The position numbers and the translations under genes were made by a program. Below, piece after piece: positions 1 through 11,620 of a stretch of 64,000 nt of DNA; the stretch's first letter is position 1, and the number at the start of each line of letters is the position of its first letter. The notes beneath the pieces were generated by a model. That model did not search any database. It was not told the origin of the DNA and saw only the letters and a list, made by a program, of their open reading frames with translations. Source of the stretch: Ligustrum vulgare (Eukaryota > Streptophyta > Magnoliopsida > Lamiales > Oleaceae); the NCBI GenBank assembly GCA_963555705.1, contig OY743184.1, positions 18,465,859-18,529,858 of the forward strand, read 5' to 3'.

Positions 1-42
1 AGTAACTTTGATTATCCGGGAATTAGTAAGGAGGCTATCAAC

Positions 43-1272
43 ATGCGGTTATTTCCACATACCCTTAGAGATGAAGTTCGTGAATGGTTAGATGCCAACC
101 CGGTTGGAAGTATTACAACATGGGATGATCTTGCTCAAAAGTTCACTACAAAATACTTTCCTCCATCAAAAGTGGCTAAATTGAAGAGTGATATCTCCAC
201 ATTTCGACAAATTGATACCGAATGTTTCTATGAGGCATGAGAAAGATTCAAGGAGATGTTGAGGAAATGTCCAAATCATGGGTTCACCAAGCAAATACAA
301 GTTCAATATTTCTATCTTGGGATGAATCCATCGAGTCGAGTGACGGTTGATTCGGCCTCCAATGGAGCTATCACTACAAAATCACCTAATGAGGCAATTG
401 AGCTCTTTGAGAGAATGGCTAGTCACAATTCTACTTGGCCAACCGACCGCATAGTACCAAAGAAAGCCGCGGGAATTCATGAAGTGGATGCATATGCGGC
501 TTTATCGGCAAAGATGGACCTTCTATTCAAGAAGTGTGATGATTTATCTTCTCAACATACGGTAAAAGCAATCTACCCTCCTACTTCCATTTGTGATGTA
601 TGTGGAGCAACACACAAGGTTGAGGAATGCCCCATGTTCAAAATGGCTTCTACTTCAAATGAGCAAGTGAATTATGCTCAAAATTTCAATCGACCACAAG
701 GCAATCCTTACTCCAACACATACAATCCGGGTTGGAGGAATCATCCGAATTTTTCTTGGTCCAACAATCAAAATCAAGTAAAGCCTCCCGGTTTTGTTCA
801 ACCTCCACCACCTCAAGAGAAGAAGCCTTCCATTGAGGAGATACTCATGCAATTCATGAACAAGACCAATACTATTCTCCAAAATCAAGCGGCTTCTATA
901 AAAAATCTTGAGACTCAAGTTGGGAAATTGGCAAAAATGATGACGGAGAGGCAACAAGGAGCATTGCCAAGCAATACCGAGATCAATCCAAGGGAAAATG
1001 TGCAAGCCATCATTACAAGAAGTGGAATTCAATTACCAGAAATCACGGTAAAGCAACATGTGGCACAACCCGAGGTGAAAGAAAAAGGTAATGAGCATGT
1101 TGAGGAGGCGAATGAAAATGATGCAACATTGAAGGAAAGTGGGGAGACCTCAACAAAGGTTCCTACTCCAGTGAAAGCTTATGTGCCTCCCATTCCTTTT
1201 CCTCAAAGACTCCAAAAGCACAAGGTGGATGCACAATTTGGTAAATTTCTTGAAAAGATCATGAAACTGTGA
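43..1272 (+). pseudogene. gag: gag of Athila-like element, with nonsense codon
   Basis: This is the capsid/nucleocapsid polyprotein region. The retrotransposon gag core is read from 43, but a TGA at 238-240 stops it. The same frame continues without a shift from 241 to 1272, so this is one gag broken by a single nonsense codon inside the conserved E-A-x-E-R-F motif. A zinc-knuckle-like C-x2-C-x3-H-x4-C lies near residues 113-125 of the downstream part (594-632). It is followed by a Pro/Asn/Gln-rich linker. The C-terminal end (Q-F-G-K-F-L-E-K) stops at 1270-1272. The segment that normally joins it to the protease is missing, and the protease follows in another frame. Confidence 0.88.
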
Positions 1273-1754
1273 TGCTCACGGAAGGATGTAGTGCCATACT
1301 TCAAAACAAATTGCCTAAAAAAATCAAAGATCCAGGGAGTTTTACTATTCCTTGTACTATTGGCGATTTAACTTTTGGAAAAGCATTATGTGATCTTGGT
1401 GCTAGTATTAATTTAATGCCTTTGTCTATTTTCAGGAGATTGGGCATGGGAGAGGTGAAGCCAACCACAGTTTCATTGCAATTGGCCGATCGTTCTATTA
1501 AGCATCCGCGTGGTATTGTTGAGGATGTGCTAATCAAGGTGGACAAATTCATCTTCCCCGCCGATTTCATCATTCTTGATATGGAGGAAGACCTTGATAT
1601 CCCAATCATCTTGGGAAGACCCTTCCTAGCAACCGGTCGGGCTTTAATAGATGTGCAAGGAGGCAAATTGATATTGAGGGTTCAAGATGAGCAAATCACT
1701 TTCGACATCATGAAATCCATTAAATACCCCATCGAGGTAAATTTATGCTCCTGA
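1260..1754 (+). pseudogene. pro: aspartic protease domain of Athila-like element
   Basis: Retroviral-type aspartic protease that would mature the gag-pol polyprotein. The catalytic motif is C-D-L-G-A-S (near 1400), the D-L-G-A variant seen in many plant Athila/Tat elements. It is followed by N-L-M-P and the downstream I-I-L-G-R-P-F-L flap/core motif near 1608-1630. The frame is shifted by one relative to gag, and coding sense in this frame begins at about 1260, before any ATG. A TGA at 1752-1754 interrupts the frame. Reading continues in the same frame through 1755-1862 into RT, so the stop is a nonsense mutation rather than a natural boundary. Confidence 0.85.
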
Positions 1755-4700
1755 GTAGACATCATTGATCAAGAGGTTGCTACATCATTCATCTATGGGT
1801 CATCTAAGGATCCCCTTGAGACGTGCATTGCTCAATCCATACCTATTGAGGGAGAGGATGATTTGGACGTAGGAAGGATGTCACAACACTTGGATGCGTC
1901 CAAATTTTATCCCTTCAAGAAGAGGCCATATTTTGAAGAATTGGGAGAGAGCTCTTCTCCTTCCCTACCCTCCATTCAACAAGCCCCAACTCTTGAGCTC
2001 AAACCTCTTCCATCACATTTGAGGTATGCATACTTGGGTGATTGTTCTACTCTTCCTGTTATTATCTCGAATTTGTTGGGTGAAGTGGAGGAAGAAAAAC
2101 TACTTGAGGTGTTGAAAATGCATAAAATGGCTATTGGGTGGACTATGACGGATATCAAGGGTATTAGCCCTACCTTGTGCATGCATAAAATCCTCATGGA
2201 GGATAACTTCAAACCAACAGTGGAGCACCAACGCCGTCTAAATCCAAACATGAAAGAAGTAGTGAAAGCCGAGGTATTGAAGTGGTTGGATGCGGGAATT
2301 ATCTATCCAATCTTGGATAGTGCATGGGTGAGTCCCGTCCAATGTGTTCCAAAGAAAGGAGGTGTCACGGTGGTTGAAAATGAGAACAACGAGCTTATTC
2401 CTACAAGGCCCGTGACGGGATGGAGAGTGTGCATTGACTACCGGAAATTGAACAATGCCACTCGAAAAGATCACTTTCCTCTCCCCTTTATTGACCAAAT
2501 GCTTGAGAGGTTGGCGGGGCATTCTCATTATTGTTTCTTGGATGGATACTCGGGCTACAATCAAATTTTAATAGCCCCCGAAGATCAAGAGAAGACCACC
2601 TTCACATGTCCATATGGGACTTTTGCTTATAGGAGGATGCCATTTGGTCTTTGCAATGCACCGGCTACTTTTCAACGTTGTATGATGGCCATATTCTCCG
2701 ACATGGTGGAAAAATTCATCGAGGTATTTATGGATGATTTTTCAGTTTTTGGTTCTTCTTTCAATGAATGCTTGGATAATCTTGATTTAGTATTGAAAAG
2801 ATGTGAAGAAACCAATTTAGTGCTTAATTGGGAGAAATGCCATTTTATGGTGAGAGAGGGCATTGTACTTGGCCATCGGATTTCACAAGGGGGAATTGAG
2901 GTTGATAAAGCCAAAATACAAGTTATTGAGAAATTGCCTCCTCCTATTTCGGTAAAAGGCATAAGAAGTTTCTTGGGGCATGCGGGCTTCTATAGGAGAT
3001 TCATCAAGGATTTCTCTAAAATCACTAAGCCTCTTTATTTTCTACTTGAGAAGAAAACTCTTTTCATTTCTCTCAAGAGTGTATATTGGCTTTCAACACT
3101 CTTAAGGAGAGGCTTATCTCGACTCCTATTATTGTGGCCCCCGGATTGGAGCTTACCATTTGAGCTCATGTGCGATGCTAGTGATTATGCCGTGGGAGCG
3201 GTTTTGGGGCAAAGGAGAGGTAAATTGTTGCATGTGATCTACTATGCAAGCCGAACACTGAGTGATGCTCAATTAAATTATGCCACAACCGAGAAAGAGA
3301 TGCTTGCCGTGGTCTTTGCCTTTGACAAATTTCGATCTTATCTCATCGGCTCAAAGGTAATTGTCTATACCGATCACTCCGCTCTAAAATACTTACTTGC
3401 TAAGAAGGATGCGAAGCCAAGATTGATTAGATGGGTCCTTCTCTTGCAAGAATTTGATTTGGAAATCCGTGATAAAAAGGGAGCGGATAATCTTGTGGCT
3501 GATCATCTCTCTAGGCTTGATCAACCTAAAGAAGTGGGAGTAGAGGAAATAAATGAAGCATTTCCGGATGAACAACTATTGCATGCCAACCATCTTCTCC
3601 AAGTTTTCGAAGCACCATGGTATGCGGACTTCGTGAATTTCCTTGTAAGTGGTATTCTTCCCCCGGATTTCTCTTATCAACAAAAGAAGAAATTCTTTGC
3701 CGATGTGAAACATTATTTTTGGGATGAGCCATATTTATTCAAGAGGGGGTCGGACCAAATTATTAGAAGATGTGTTCCCGAGGAAGAAATGGAAGCTATT
3801 CTTGATAGGTGTCATTCATCACCTTATGGGGGACACTTTGGAGCTTCCAAAACCACCTCAAAGGTTCTCCAATCGGGGTTCTATTGGCCAACTTTATTCA
3901 AGGATGCTTATACCTTAGTATCCAAATGTGATAGATGCCAAAGGAGTGGGAATATCTCTCGACGAAATGAAATGCCATTAACTTCAATCTTGGAAGTGGA
4001 AATTTTTGATGTTTGGGGAATTGATTTCATGGGGCCATTTCCATCCTCGTTCTCAAATCAATATATTTTGGTGGCGGTAGATTATGTTTCTAAATGGGTA
4101 GAGGCTGTGGCATTACCCACTAATGATGCTCGGGTGGTTATCAATTTTCTCAAAAAGAACATTTTTACACACTTTGGAACCCCCCGACTTATCATTAGTG
4201 ATGGAGGCAAACACTTTTGCAATCACCTCCTTGACTCACTTTTTTCAAAATATGGAGTGAAGCACCGAGTAGCCACACCTTACCATCCCCAAACAAGTGG
4301 CCAAGTGGAGATCTCAAACCGAGAATTGAAAAGAATTCTTGAGATGACGATGAATACATCAAGGAAAGATTGGTCAAGGAAGCTAGATGACGCATTATGG
4401 GCTTACCGCACCCCATTCAAGACTCCTATTGGTATGTCTCCATTTTGTCTTGTTTTTGGAAAATCATGTCATCTCCCCGTTGAACTTGAGCATCGAGCAT
4501 TTTGGGCTACACGGGCATTAAACTTTGATGCAAAATTAATTGGTGAGAAGAGGTTGCTTCAACTTAATGAACTTGATGAATTTCGCCTCAACTCATATGA
4601 AAATGCTCGCATCTATAAGGAGATGACCAAGAAATGGCATGATAACCACATTGTGAAGAGAGACTTCAAAGTTGGGCAACAAGTTCTTCTATTCAACTCC

Positions 4701-4901
4701 CGACTTCGACTATTCCCCGGAAAGCTTCGAACCCGTTGGTGGGGGCCATTCACAATTTCTCAAAATTTTCCCCATGGAGCTATTGAGCTATATCATCCCG
4801 ACAAGGGACATTTCAAGGTCAACGGGCAAAGGTTGAAACCATTCTTGGAAGGAGAACCCCCGGAGGAAAAGTCATCATTTCTCCTCAATGCTCTCGAATG
4901 A
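1755..4901 (+). pseudogene. pol: reverse transcriptase - RNase H - integrase of Athila-like element
   Basis: A long open frame (1012 codons from the ATG at 1863). The RT active site is F-M-D-D at residues 289-292 (near 2727). RNase H starts with C-D-A-S-D (first Asp near 3174) and includes Y-T-D-H-S near 3367-3381. The integrase has an H-H-C-C finger (H-S-S-P-Y-G-G-H near 3810-3835, then C-D-R-C near 3928) and a D,D-35-E core. The core has Asp in G-I-D-F-M near 4023, Asp in I-S-D-G-G near 4200 and Glu in N-R-E-L near 4321. The frame is open from 1863, but residues about 400-427 (3060-3143) are out of register because of two opposite single-base indels. The product would probably be damaged between RT and RNase H. 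Confidence 0.92.
3057..3144 (+). other. compensating -1/+1 frameshift pair inside pol
   Basis: Between the RT thumb/connection and RNase H about 28 residues are unlike the family, while the next forward frame across the same bases reads as a normal connection segment. One base appears lost around 3057-3064 and one G gained around 3143-3144. The long ORF is therefore preserved although the segment is scrambled. Confidence 0.75.
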
Positions 4902-5784
4902 AAATCCAAAAGTCGAGCTTATGACTTTAACCAAGCGCTTTTTGGGAGGCAACCCAAATTTCATCTCTTTTGCTTTACTTGTGATTATTTGCTTTATTTC
5001 TTTACTTTCTTTTTAATTAATTGTCAAACTTTTGTAGGTAACAAATATTTTTGAAAATCCTATGCGACATTGTACTCAAAAAGTTTGGGGGTGAACTACA
5101 TTCGACGAAAGCTTAGGTCAAGTTCAAACATCACAAACAAGCATCGAATCAGGGAAGTTCCACTACCTTTTTTTCTTCTTTACATGTTGTTTCTATTTTC
5201 ACATTGAGGACAATGTGTAATTCAAGTTTGGGGGTGTTGACTTCATTTTGCATTTTTTTCATGTTAGACAGCCTTGTCGGCTTAAGATATTGTGATGTTC
5301 GATTTTGTTCATTTTGTTGTGGATATTGACATGCTAGATAACCTTGTCGGTAGAAATGATTTGATGTTTGAAATTGCTGATTAATTCACGAATTATGATC
5401 AAATATACTACTTGTGCCTATTTTTAACTTGCTTATCTATGAGTGATCCTAAGTTCTCTTGAGCACAATAGTCATAACTAATTATTGTTGAGATTTGGAA
5501 TCCATTGAAGGTTGAAAAAATTTGTGAAGTAGAAAAATTAGGTTGTGAACTTGTATCTTCAATTTTTATCAACCTATCCAATTCCCTCTCAATGCTATTA
5601 ATCTCTTAATCCTTTGTGAGACAAGTTTGGGGGTGGTCGAGCCGGTAAAGGAGACGGTCTAGATGTGTAGTGATTCCATGCATGCTTGATCTAAATTTGT
5701 GTGGAGTGTTGTTGATGTTAGTATAAGCTAAGTGATGACCAAATGCTAGAGATCTAAGCCCATTTTAATTATTGCATTGCCCTA

Positions 5785-6162
5785 TCTCGTAGCCTTTTTG
5801 ACTCGAGCAATTAAGCCCGTAGGAGTATCTTGAAACTTGGTGCCTTAAGTTTGAAATTTGGGAGTCATCGGCCTAAAGCTCGCTACATGGGTCAATTAGA
5901 AAGCTTAATGAGTAGGGTACACACACACACACTTGTAAAAAAAAAAAAAAAAAAGAGCACATCATCATCATTGCATTTAAAAAAAAGAGCACATCATCAT
6001 CATTGCATTTGCTTAATAAGTCTACCTCACTTCGTAGCCTTTTTGACTCGAGTTAGTAAGTCCGTAGGGGTATTTTGAAACCTGGTACCCTTTGATCTTA
6101 AAACAATCGGGGAGTTGCCGGCCTAAAACTCGCTACATGGGTCAATTAGAAAGCTTAAGGGA
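5785..6162 (+). repeat. imperfect direct repeat in Athila 3' region
   Basis: Two copies (about 5785-5912 and 6029-6158) share blocks such as GTAGCCTTTTTGACTCGAG, CTCGCTACATGGGTCAATTA and GAAAGCTTAA. They are separated by the CA and A-rich tract. Confidence 0.8.
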
Positions 6163-6735
6163 GTGAGGAAGTCACGAGCAATCATCACATTAGTTTGTAG
6201 AAATCATGCATTTGTATTTGTATTTGCATAAGGGCTTAGATTAATAGTGGGTTTGAATTGCTTGGTATAAACTTTAATGTTGAAACACTCATCTAGTGGA
6301 GAGTCACTGCATATCTAGATTGTTGAGATTGCTGGTAAGTCATAACCAAGCTTTAGTGGAAAAAGAAATGTGTGAATTGAGAGTCACCCCTAGGATTGCG
6401 TTTCGGGAGAGAAAAGAAATAATATGGGGGGGATGAATGTCACGAGAGGGTAAGAAATGAAATTGACCACTAAGGGTGGATAGTATTATTTTGAAATTTA
6501 TCCTTCCTACAAAGTTTCTTTGAACCTTAGTGATAATTGGAAGTGACTATGCACACACACACCGATCAAACATGAGATAAGCTCAACTTCTTTTTGTAGC
6601 ATTATTTTGAAAACACAATTGTGAAATCAGGAAATTTTACACTCAAGAAAGAGATTACAAGTTATCTAGCATTGTTGATCATTCATTCATATGTTTTTGT
6701 GTTAGTAGATATTCTTGCTCGAGATGAGCAAGAGT

Positions 6736-6752
6736 TTAAGTTTGGGGGTATT
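6736..6752 (+). promoter_or_regulatory. polypurine tract of Athila-like element
   Basis: TTTAAGTTTGGGGGTATT lies directly before the 3' LTR start TGTTAAGT at 6753. This is the position of the plus-strand primer used in reverse transcription. Three near-identical motifs lie upstream in the non-coding region. Confidence 0.75.
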
Positions 6753-8476
6753 TGTTAAGTGCATTTTTATACACTTTTTATACCTTTAAATTAGCATATT
6801 TTGGAACATCTTGAGCAAATATCTGCTAATTTATGCATATTTTGTGTTTAAGTAGGTTAATATCAGAGTTTGAGGCCAAAAACCACAAAAGGAGAAGATT
6901 CTGCTGAAATTCCAAGTTCGGGGACCATTTTGCCACTTCCGGGATGTTTTGGACAAACCGTGCAATTAACCAAGAGACCAAACGTGATGGAGAGTATGGG
7001 AAAAAGATAACATTGTGCTGGAAATCATGGAGATGCTGAAAAGTGAAGGAAAAGGACAGACACACTTGCTGGAAAAACTCACACAGGCTGGAAAGAGAAA
7101 TGCAAGTTGGAAACATGAGCTGGAACGTATTGCTGCAGCTGCTAAAACTGGGATATATACACAGAGGATAGGCAGCAGAAAAGGGAGAGGAGGAACCGTG
7201 TGTGGCTGGTTGGTGACAGAAATCATCCATAGGTTCCATTAGATAGAGATATACATATACAGATCGCTGGAATTGAAGGCAGAACCTGGTTGGTGACAGC
7301 AGCCTGGAATTTAGTTTCAATTGCTGGTTATATGTATTAGATAGATAGACAAACAGAGAAATAGATCAGCCTCTACATTTTTATTGCTGGTTAAACAGAG
7401 AAATAGATAGGTGAGAACTGGGTGACATTGCTGGTGACAGGAGCAATGGACAGCCGGCTGGAACTAAGTGTTAACTGAGGAAGAATTACTGCTGAAGCTG
7501 GGGAGAAGTGCTGAAATTTGTTGCTGCTAACTGGGAGGTATTTTGGCTGTTGTAATAGCTGACTGAAATCCATTACTTCTTCTGGACTGTGCTGCTGTGC
7601 TGCTGCTAGAACTGGAAGCTGCCTGTGAGCACAAAGTGATCTGCTGTGCTGCTGAATGCTACTGCTGAAAGCTGGATTGCTGGAATTAACTGCTGTTGCT
7701 AATACTGCTGGAAGCTGCCTGGAATGAACTGCTGCATTCTGGCTGAGGGCTGAACGCTGTTTCTGGGGGAAGGAAATACACAGCTGCTGCCTGTATTGCT
7801 GGTGAACAGCTGAAGCTGCTGATCTGATTGCTGCTGCTGCTGCTGGAAATGATGAACCTGCTGCTGGTGGAAATGCTATGATGCTGATGCTGGAATATTG
7901 CTGGAATAATATTGCTGAAATGCTGAAATTGAAACTGAACCAAGGACTGAAATGGCCAGAAACAGATGCAGGGACTGATTTGCATTAAATGAAAGTTGGA
8001 GGACCAAAATGCAATTTCCACCATTTTCAAACTCCGGGTTTTATCTTTAATGTTTATTGTTATTTTTACTTTTCAACGCATGTTTAGCTAAATTTGAATT
8101 GTTGGGATGATTGACGTAATTTAAATTGCCCTTAGTTATTTTTAAAGTTATTTCCGTAGTTTGCGCTATTTAATTTCATGCATTTTCATTATTGTCATTT
8201 AATTTCAAGCACTTTAATTTACGTCATTTAATTTTGCACATTTAAATTTAAGTTAATGTCATGCATTTATTTCGAGTAGTTAGTTTTATTTACAGAACTT
8301 GAAAATTCACCACCAAACCACATTTTTATGTTACTTGACTTTTCGTTTAAAATAAAATCAATAACTTTAATTACAAATAAATCAATCCTCGTGGGTACGA
8401 TAAACACGGACTTTTCTAGTCCACTTTACTACTTGAACGCGACCCGTGCGCTTGCGGTACACGATTTTAGCGAACA
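6753..8476 (+). repeat. 3' LTR of Athila-like element (1,724 bp)
   Basis: It begins TGTTAAGTGC right after the polypurine tract and ends GCGAACA. The sequence after it is the interrupted copia LTR (ATAAT is the expected 5-bp target copy). The LTR has a CTG/GCT-rich stretch at about 7480-7920 that creates spurious ORFs. Its last 100 bases (CTCGTGGGTACGATAAACAC and onward) resemble the conserved R/U5 end of this LTR group. The partner LTR is outside the window, so the ends are inferred. Confidence 0.82.
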
Positions 8477-8546
8477 ATAATCTGCAATATTAAAGAACAA
8501 GTCTAAATCATAATTAACACATGCCAATTTGAATCATTCTTCAACA
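8477..8546 (-). repeat. fragment of 3' LTR of older copia element
   Basis: These 70 bases match 22235-22304 with only two or three differences, ending CTTCAACA (TGTTGAAG on the minus strand). The rest of this LTR lies beyond the Athila insertion, outside the window. Confidence 0.9.
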
Positions 8547-8571
8547 ACCCCCCCCCCCCCCCCCTCTTGAT
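8547..8571 (-). promoter_or_regulatory. polypurine tract of older copia element (17-G run)
   Basis: On the minus strand TCAAGA is followed by 17 G and then TTGTTGAAG, the LTR start. It sits between the RNase H reading frame and the LTR. The G run is longer than usual for a polypurine tract and may have expanded by slippage. Confidence 0.7.
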
Positions 8572-9878
8572 TCAAAGTTGCATACGCCAAGCATAGCTCT
8601 GAAGTAGACCAATTTTTCTTTTGCCAAAGACTTTGTCAGTATATCTGCCAGCTGCTCATGAGTGCTACAATACTTCAAGGTTATCTCTTCCTTTGCAACC
8701 AAGTCACGAATGAAATGGAAACGAATGTCGATATGCTTTGTTCTTGTATGAAATGCTGGATTTTTTGTCATGAAGATTGTTGCCTTGTTGTCACAAAAGA
8801 TCTCTTTTGCTCCTTCTTGCTTTTGTTGAAGCTCTGTCAATATTCTTCTTAACCAAATTTCCTGACAGGTTGCTGAAGTAGCTGCAACGTATTCAGCCTC
8901 CGAGGAAGATAATGCTGTCGTGACTTGCTTCTTTGAGCTCCAGGTGATTGCTCATGTCCCAAGAATGAAAACATTTGCTGAAATACTCCTCCTATCATCC
9001 AATGAACTTGCCCAGTCACTATCTGTGAAACCACATAATTTGAAATTGGATGTCTTTGAGTACCAAATTCCATAATCCATAGTTCCAGCAATATAACGCA
9101 AGACCCGCTTTGCTACTCCAAAATGAAGCTTTGAAGGATGTTGCATAAACCTGGAAATCATGCCAACCGAAAATGCAATATCGGGACTAGTATTAGTTAG
9201 ATAGATTAAGCCTCCAACTAAGCTTCTGAACCTTTTAGCATAATCCATCTCTGCCCCATCTTCACACTGCAATTTTTCATTGATGTTCATGGGTGTAGCT
9301 GCAGGTTTACAGTTAAGCATGCCAAATTTCTTAAGAAGATCCCTATCATAATTTCCTTGAGAAATAAAATTCCCATCTTCTTCTTGCTGCACTTCAAGTC
9401 CAAGAAAAAAATGCAGTAATCCCATATCCGACATTTCAAAGTCATTCATCATATGTGACTTAAATTCACCCACCAGAAAATTAGAAGAGCTTGTATAAAT
9501 GATATCATCAACATAGAGACAAACAATGATGAAATCATTTTTACCTTCTTTCTCCCCACACAATGTAGGCTCGTTTTCGCTTCTCATGAAACCATTTTTC
9601 TGGAAATATCCATCAATTTTGCTATACCATGCTCGGGGAGCCTGCTTTAAACCATATAATGCCTTTCTCAATTTGTACACTTTTGTCTCTTTGCCTTCGA
9701 TGATGAAACCTTCTGGTTGAGTTACATACACTTCCTCTTGTAAGTCTCCATTTAAAAATGCCGACTTGACATCAAACTGATAAACGGGCCACTGTAGTTG
9801 TGCAGCTAATGCCAAGACTATTCTTACAGTTTCAAAATGAGCAACTAGAGCGAAAGTTTCTTCAAAAGCAGTACCATA
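8566..9878 (-). pseudogene. pol: copia reverse transcriptase and RNase H, 3' part
   Basis: Read from 9878 downward this is the copia RT core: F-D-V-K-S-A-F-L-N-G near 9770, Y-G-L-K-Q-A-P-R-A-W near 9640 and the catalytic C-L-Y-V-D-D near 9500. RNase H follows, with D-S-D-W-A, S-S-S-E-A-E-Y, C-D-N-K-A and R-T-K-H-I-D-I down to about 8650. A TGA at 8952-8954 interrupts one continuous frame between D-D-R-R-S-I-S and the S-S-K-K-Q segment. The upstream end is cut exactly at the CCATA target site of the inner element. The same reading frame resumes beyond 19311. Confidence 0.92.
9874..9878. repeat. target site duplication CCATA, left copy
   Basis: CCATA precedes TGTTGACC at 9879. An identical CCATA follows GGTCAACA at 19312-19316. 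A direct 5-bp duplication is typical of copia integration. Confidence 0.93.
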
Positions 9879-10350
9879 TGTTGACCTATGGTCAATTTGG
9901 CCTTATTGTTTTGATCATAACAAACAAGAATTTATTGTGTTGCTAACAAGTGTGCTTCAAGTGTTTCATGTAATGATAAATATTCAAAGCACTCAATGTT
10001 CAAATCGTCTCTCAAAGATATAAATCAAAACTATGTGATCGAGCACATGAGACGCAAAGAAGATCATGAAAGAATTGAAGATATTCAAAGATCAAAATTG
10101 AGGTTGAAAAGAATGACATGAAGATCAAGAATTCGAGCATACAAGATTAGAGTTGATTTAACATATGTAAAGGTATAACACTCTCAATCTTTAGCGATGA
10201 AATTCAACAAGCTCGAAAATGATTTTTATGCATCAAGAAACTTATTTGAAAATTCATCAATTGCATAAAAATGATTTTTCAAATCATATCATGAAATAGT
10301 TTTTGGAAAAATAAATTTTTTGATATTAAAATAAAAATTCCAATTTTTAT

Positions 10351-10477
10351 ACTTTCGGTCGACCGAAAGTCTGGTCGACCGAAATATTTGATCAACCGAA
10401 AGTTTAACGGCTAATTGCAACGGCTATTTTTTTTAAACTTTCGGTCGACCGAAAGTATGGAATCGGTCGACCGAAAC
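10351..10477. promoter_or_regulatory. array of TTTCGGTCGACCGAAA palindromes in U3
   Basis: Four GGTCGACC cores at about 10358, 10373, 10443 and 10464, mostly inside the longer palindrome CTTTCGGTCGACCGAAAG, plus a decayed copy GATCAACC near 10390. They lie just upstream of the TATA box, where an LTR enhancer would be. The same array recurs in the 3' LTR (about 18045-18172). Confidence 0.75.
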
Positions 10478-10501
10478 TGGCTGAACTTGAAATTTTTTAT
10501 C

Positions 10502-10509
10502 TATAAATA
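10502..10509 (+). promoter_or_regulatory. LTR TATA box
   Basis: TATAAATA in the context TATCTATAAATAGCC, about 25 bases after the last palindrome. It is the likely core promoter of the inner element. The matching copy in the 3' LTR is at 18195-18202. Confidence 0.7.
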
Positions 10510-11620
10510 GCCATCACATTTGCATTCAAAAACAAGAACTTAGAAAACATTTTGTACAAACTTTCTTGTGAAAATTCATTGTTCTTACTTGGTTTATATT
10601 CATCTTTTATTTTTCATAAAACTTTGATTGATCTAAACTTTGTTTTATCAAATTCATCAAAGTTTTTGGAAGAAAGTTTTGTGAAAATTCTTGGTTAAAC
10701 TTCTTCAACATCTTCACACTATATTGGAATTGAAGTGTAAGTCTCTCTTTGTTCTAAACTTGTTTTAATCTTTTACAAGAGAGAAATTCCAATTGAGGAA
10801 CTTTGATTATTGGCGCTACATTTTTCATTATCATTTGATTCATCAAAGTTCCATTGCCTAAACACTTTGAGCTTAACTTATTGTTAATTATTCAAGTGTG
10901 GCATCTCTTGGTACGTAATTTGATTCAATATTTTTAACAAGAGATCATTTGAAAAACTTTGTTTGATTGCATTGAACTTTTCATTATCATTTGCATCAAA
11001 GTTTTTCTCTAACACTCGAGCTTAATTCATTGCTATCTATTGAAGTGTTAGCCTAACTCTCTCGGTACTTAATTTGAGTATATCATTTGTCAAGAGAGTT
11101 ATATCAATTGTAAATTCAATTCATTATATCTTATGGTTTCGAGAGCCTTGTGAAAACTCGATTGATTGGTTTCGAGAGCCGTGTGAAAACTCGATTGTAA
11201 AGGATAGGCGCTCCTTGTTGTAAGTCGCCTAAGGATTTGGTACTCCTTGTTGTAAGTTACCAAAATAGTGGATTTGGCCTTGCTCGTGACGGAGAGCTCG
11301 GTAACGGGGGACGTAGACCACGTTGGTTGATTGAACCTCCATAAATCGCGTTTGCACTCTCTTATCCCTTTTACTTACTTACTTACATTGCACTTACTCT
11401 ATTCTATCAATTTATATTGTGCAACACTATATCTAAGTGCTATACTTGCTTTATCAATTAAGTTTACACATATATAGCACACTATATTGATTGTTTAGTT
11501 ACTTGTAACACTAAGTGCTCATACTTGTACCTATTGGTTTTAAGTTTGAGATTATTTATCGAAAAAGTTTTATAAACCAATTCACCCCCCTCTTGGTTAG
11601 TTTACTCTTGGGTCAACAAT

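Larger units (their letters stand above)
4902..6752 (+). other. non-coding 3' region of Athila-like element
   Basis: This stretch of about 1.85 kb between pol and the 3' LTR has no supported coding sequence. It contains four copies of the core GTTTGGGGGT (near 5081, 5226, 5626 and 6740), a CA microsatellite near 5919-5932, an A-run near 5938-5954 and a duplicated A-run/GAGCACATCATCATC block near 5954-6010. A 130-bp imperfect direct repeat is listed separately. Athila-type elements often carry an envelope-like ORF here. I see none. Confidence 0.75.
1..8476 (+). mobile_element. Athila-like Ty3/gypsy retrotransposon, 5' end outside window
   Basis: Domain order is gag, aspartic protease, RT, RNase H, integrase, then a long non-coding 3' region, polypurine tract and 3' LTR. 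Integrase lies downstream of RNase H, which is the Ty3/gypsy order. The gag core, the D-L-G-A protease and the G-rich polypurine tract followed by TGTTAAGTGC point to the Athila/Tat side of the family. The 5' LTR and primer site are not in the window. The 3' LTR ends in CGAACA at 8476. Sequence after it (8477-8546) matches the copia LTR end at 22235-22304, so this element inserted into that older LTR. Two in-frame stops, a gag/protease deletion with frameshift and a local double frameshift make it non-autonomous. No envelope-like ORF was seen. Confidence 0.9.
9879..11618 (+). repeat. 5' LTR of inner copia-type element
   Basis: TGTTGACC...GGTCAACA, with terminal inverted TGTTGACC/GGTCAACA. The U3 contains a cluster of GGTCGACC palindromes (10351-10477) followed by a TATA box at 10502-10509. 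The U5 side carries paired repeats such as TTTCGAGAGCC and CTCCTTGTTGTAAGT (near 11140-11260). It is followed directly by the primer binding site. Confidence 0.95.

Noticed and set aside
7480..8030. Minus-strand ORFs rich in Ser/Phe/Gln and CTG/GCT repeats
   Set aside because: They come from a CTG-rich low-complexity stretch inside the Athila LTR and have no domain.
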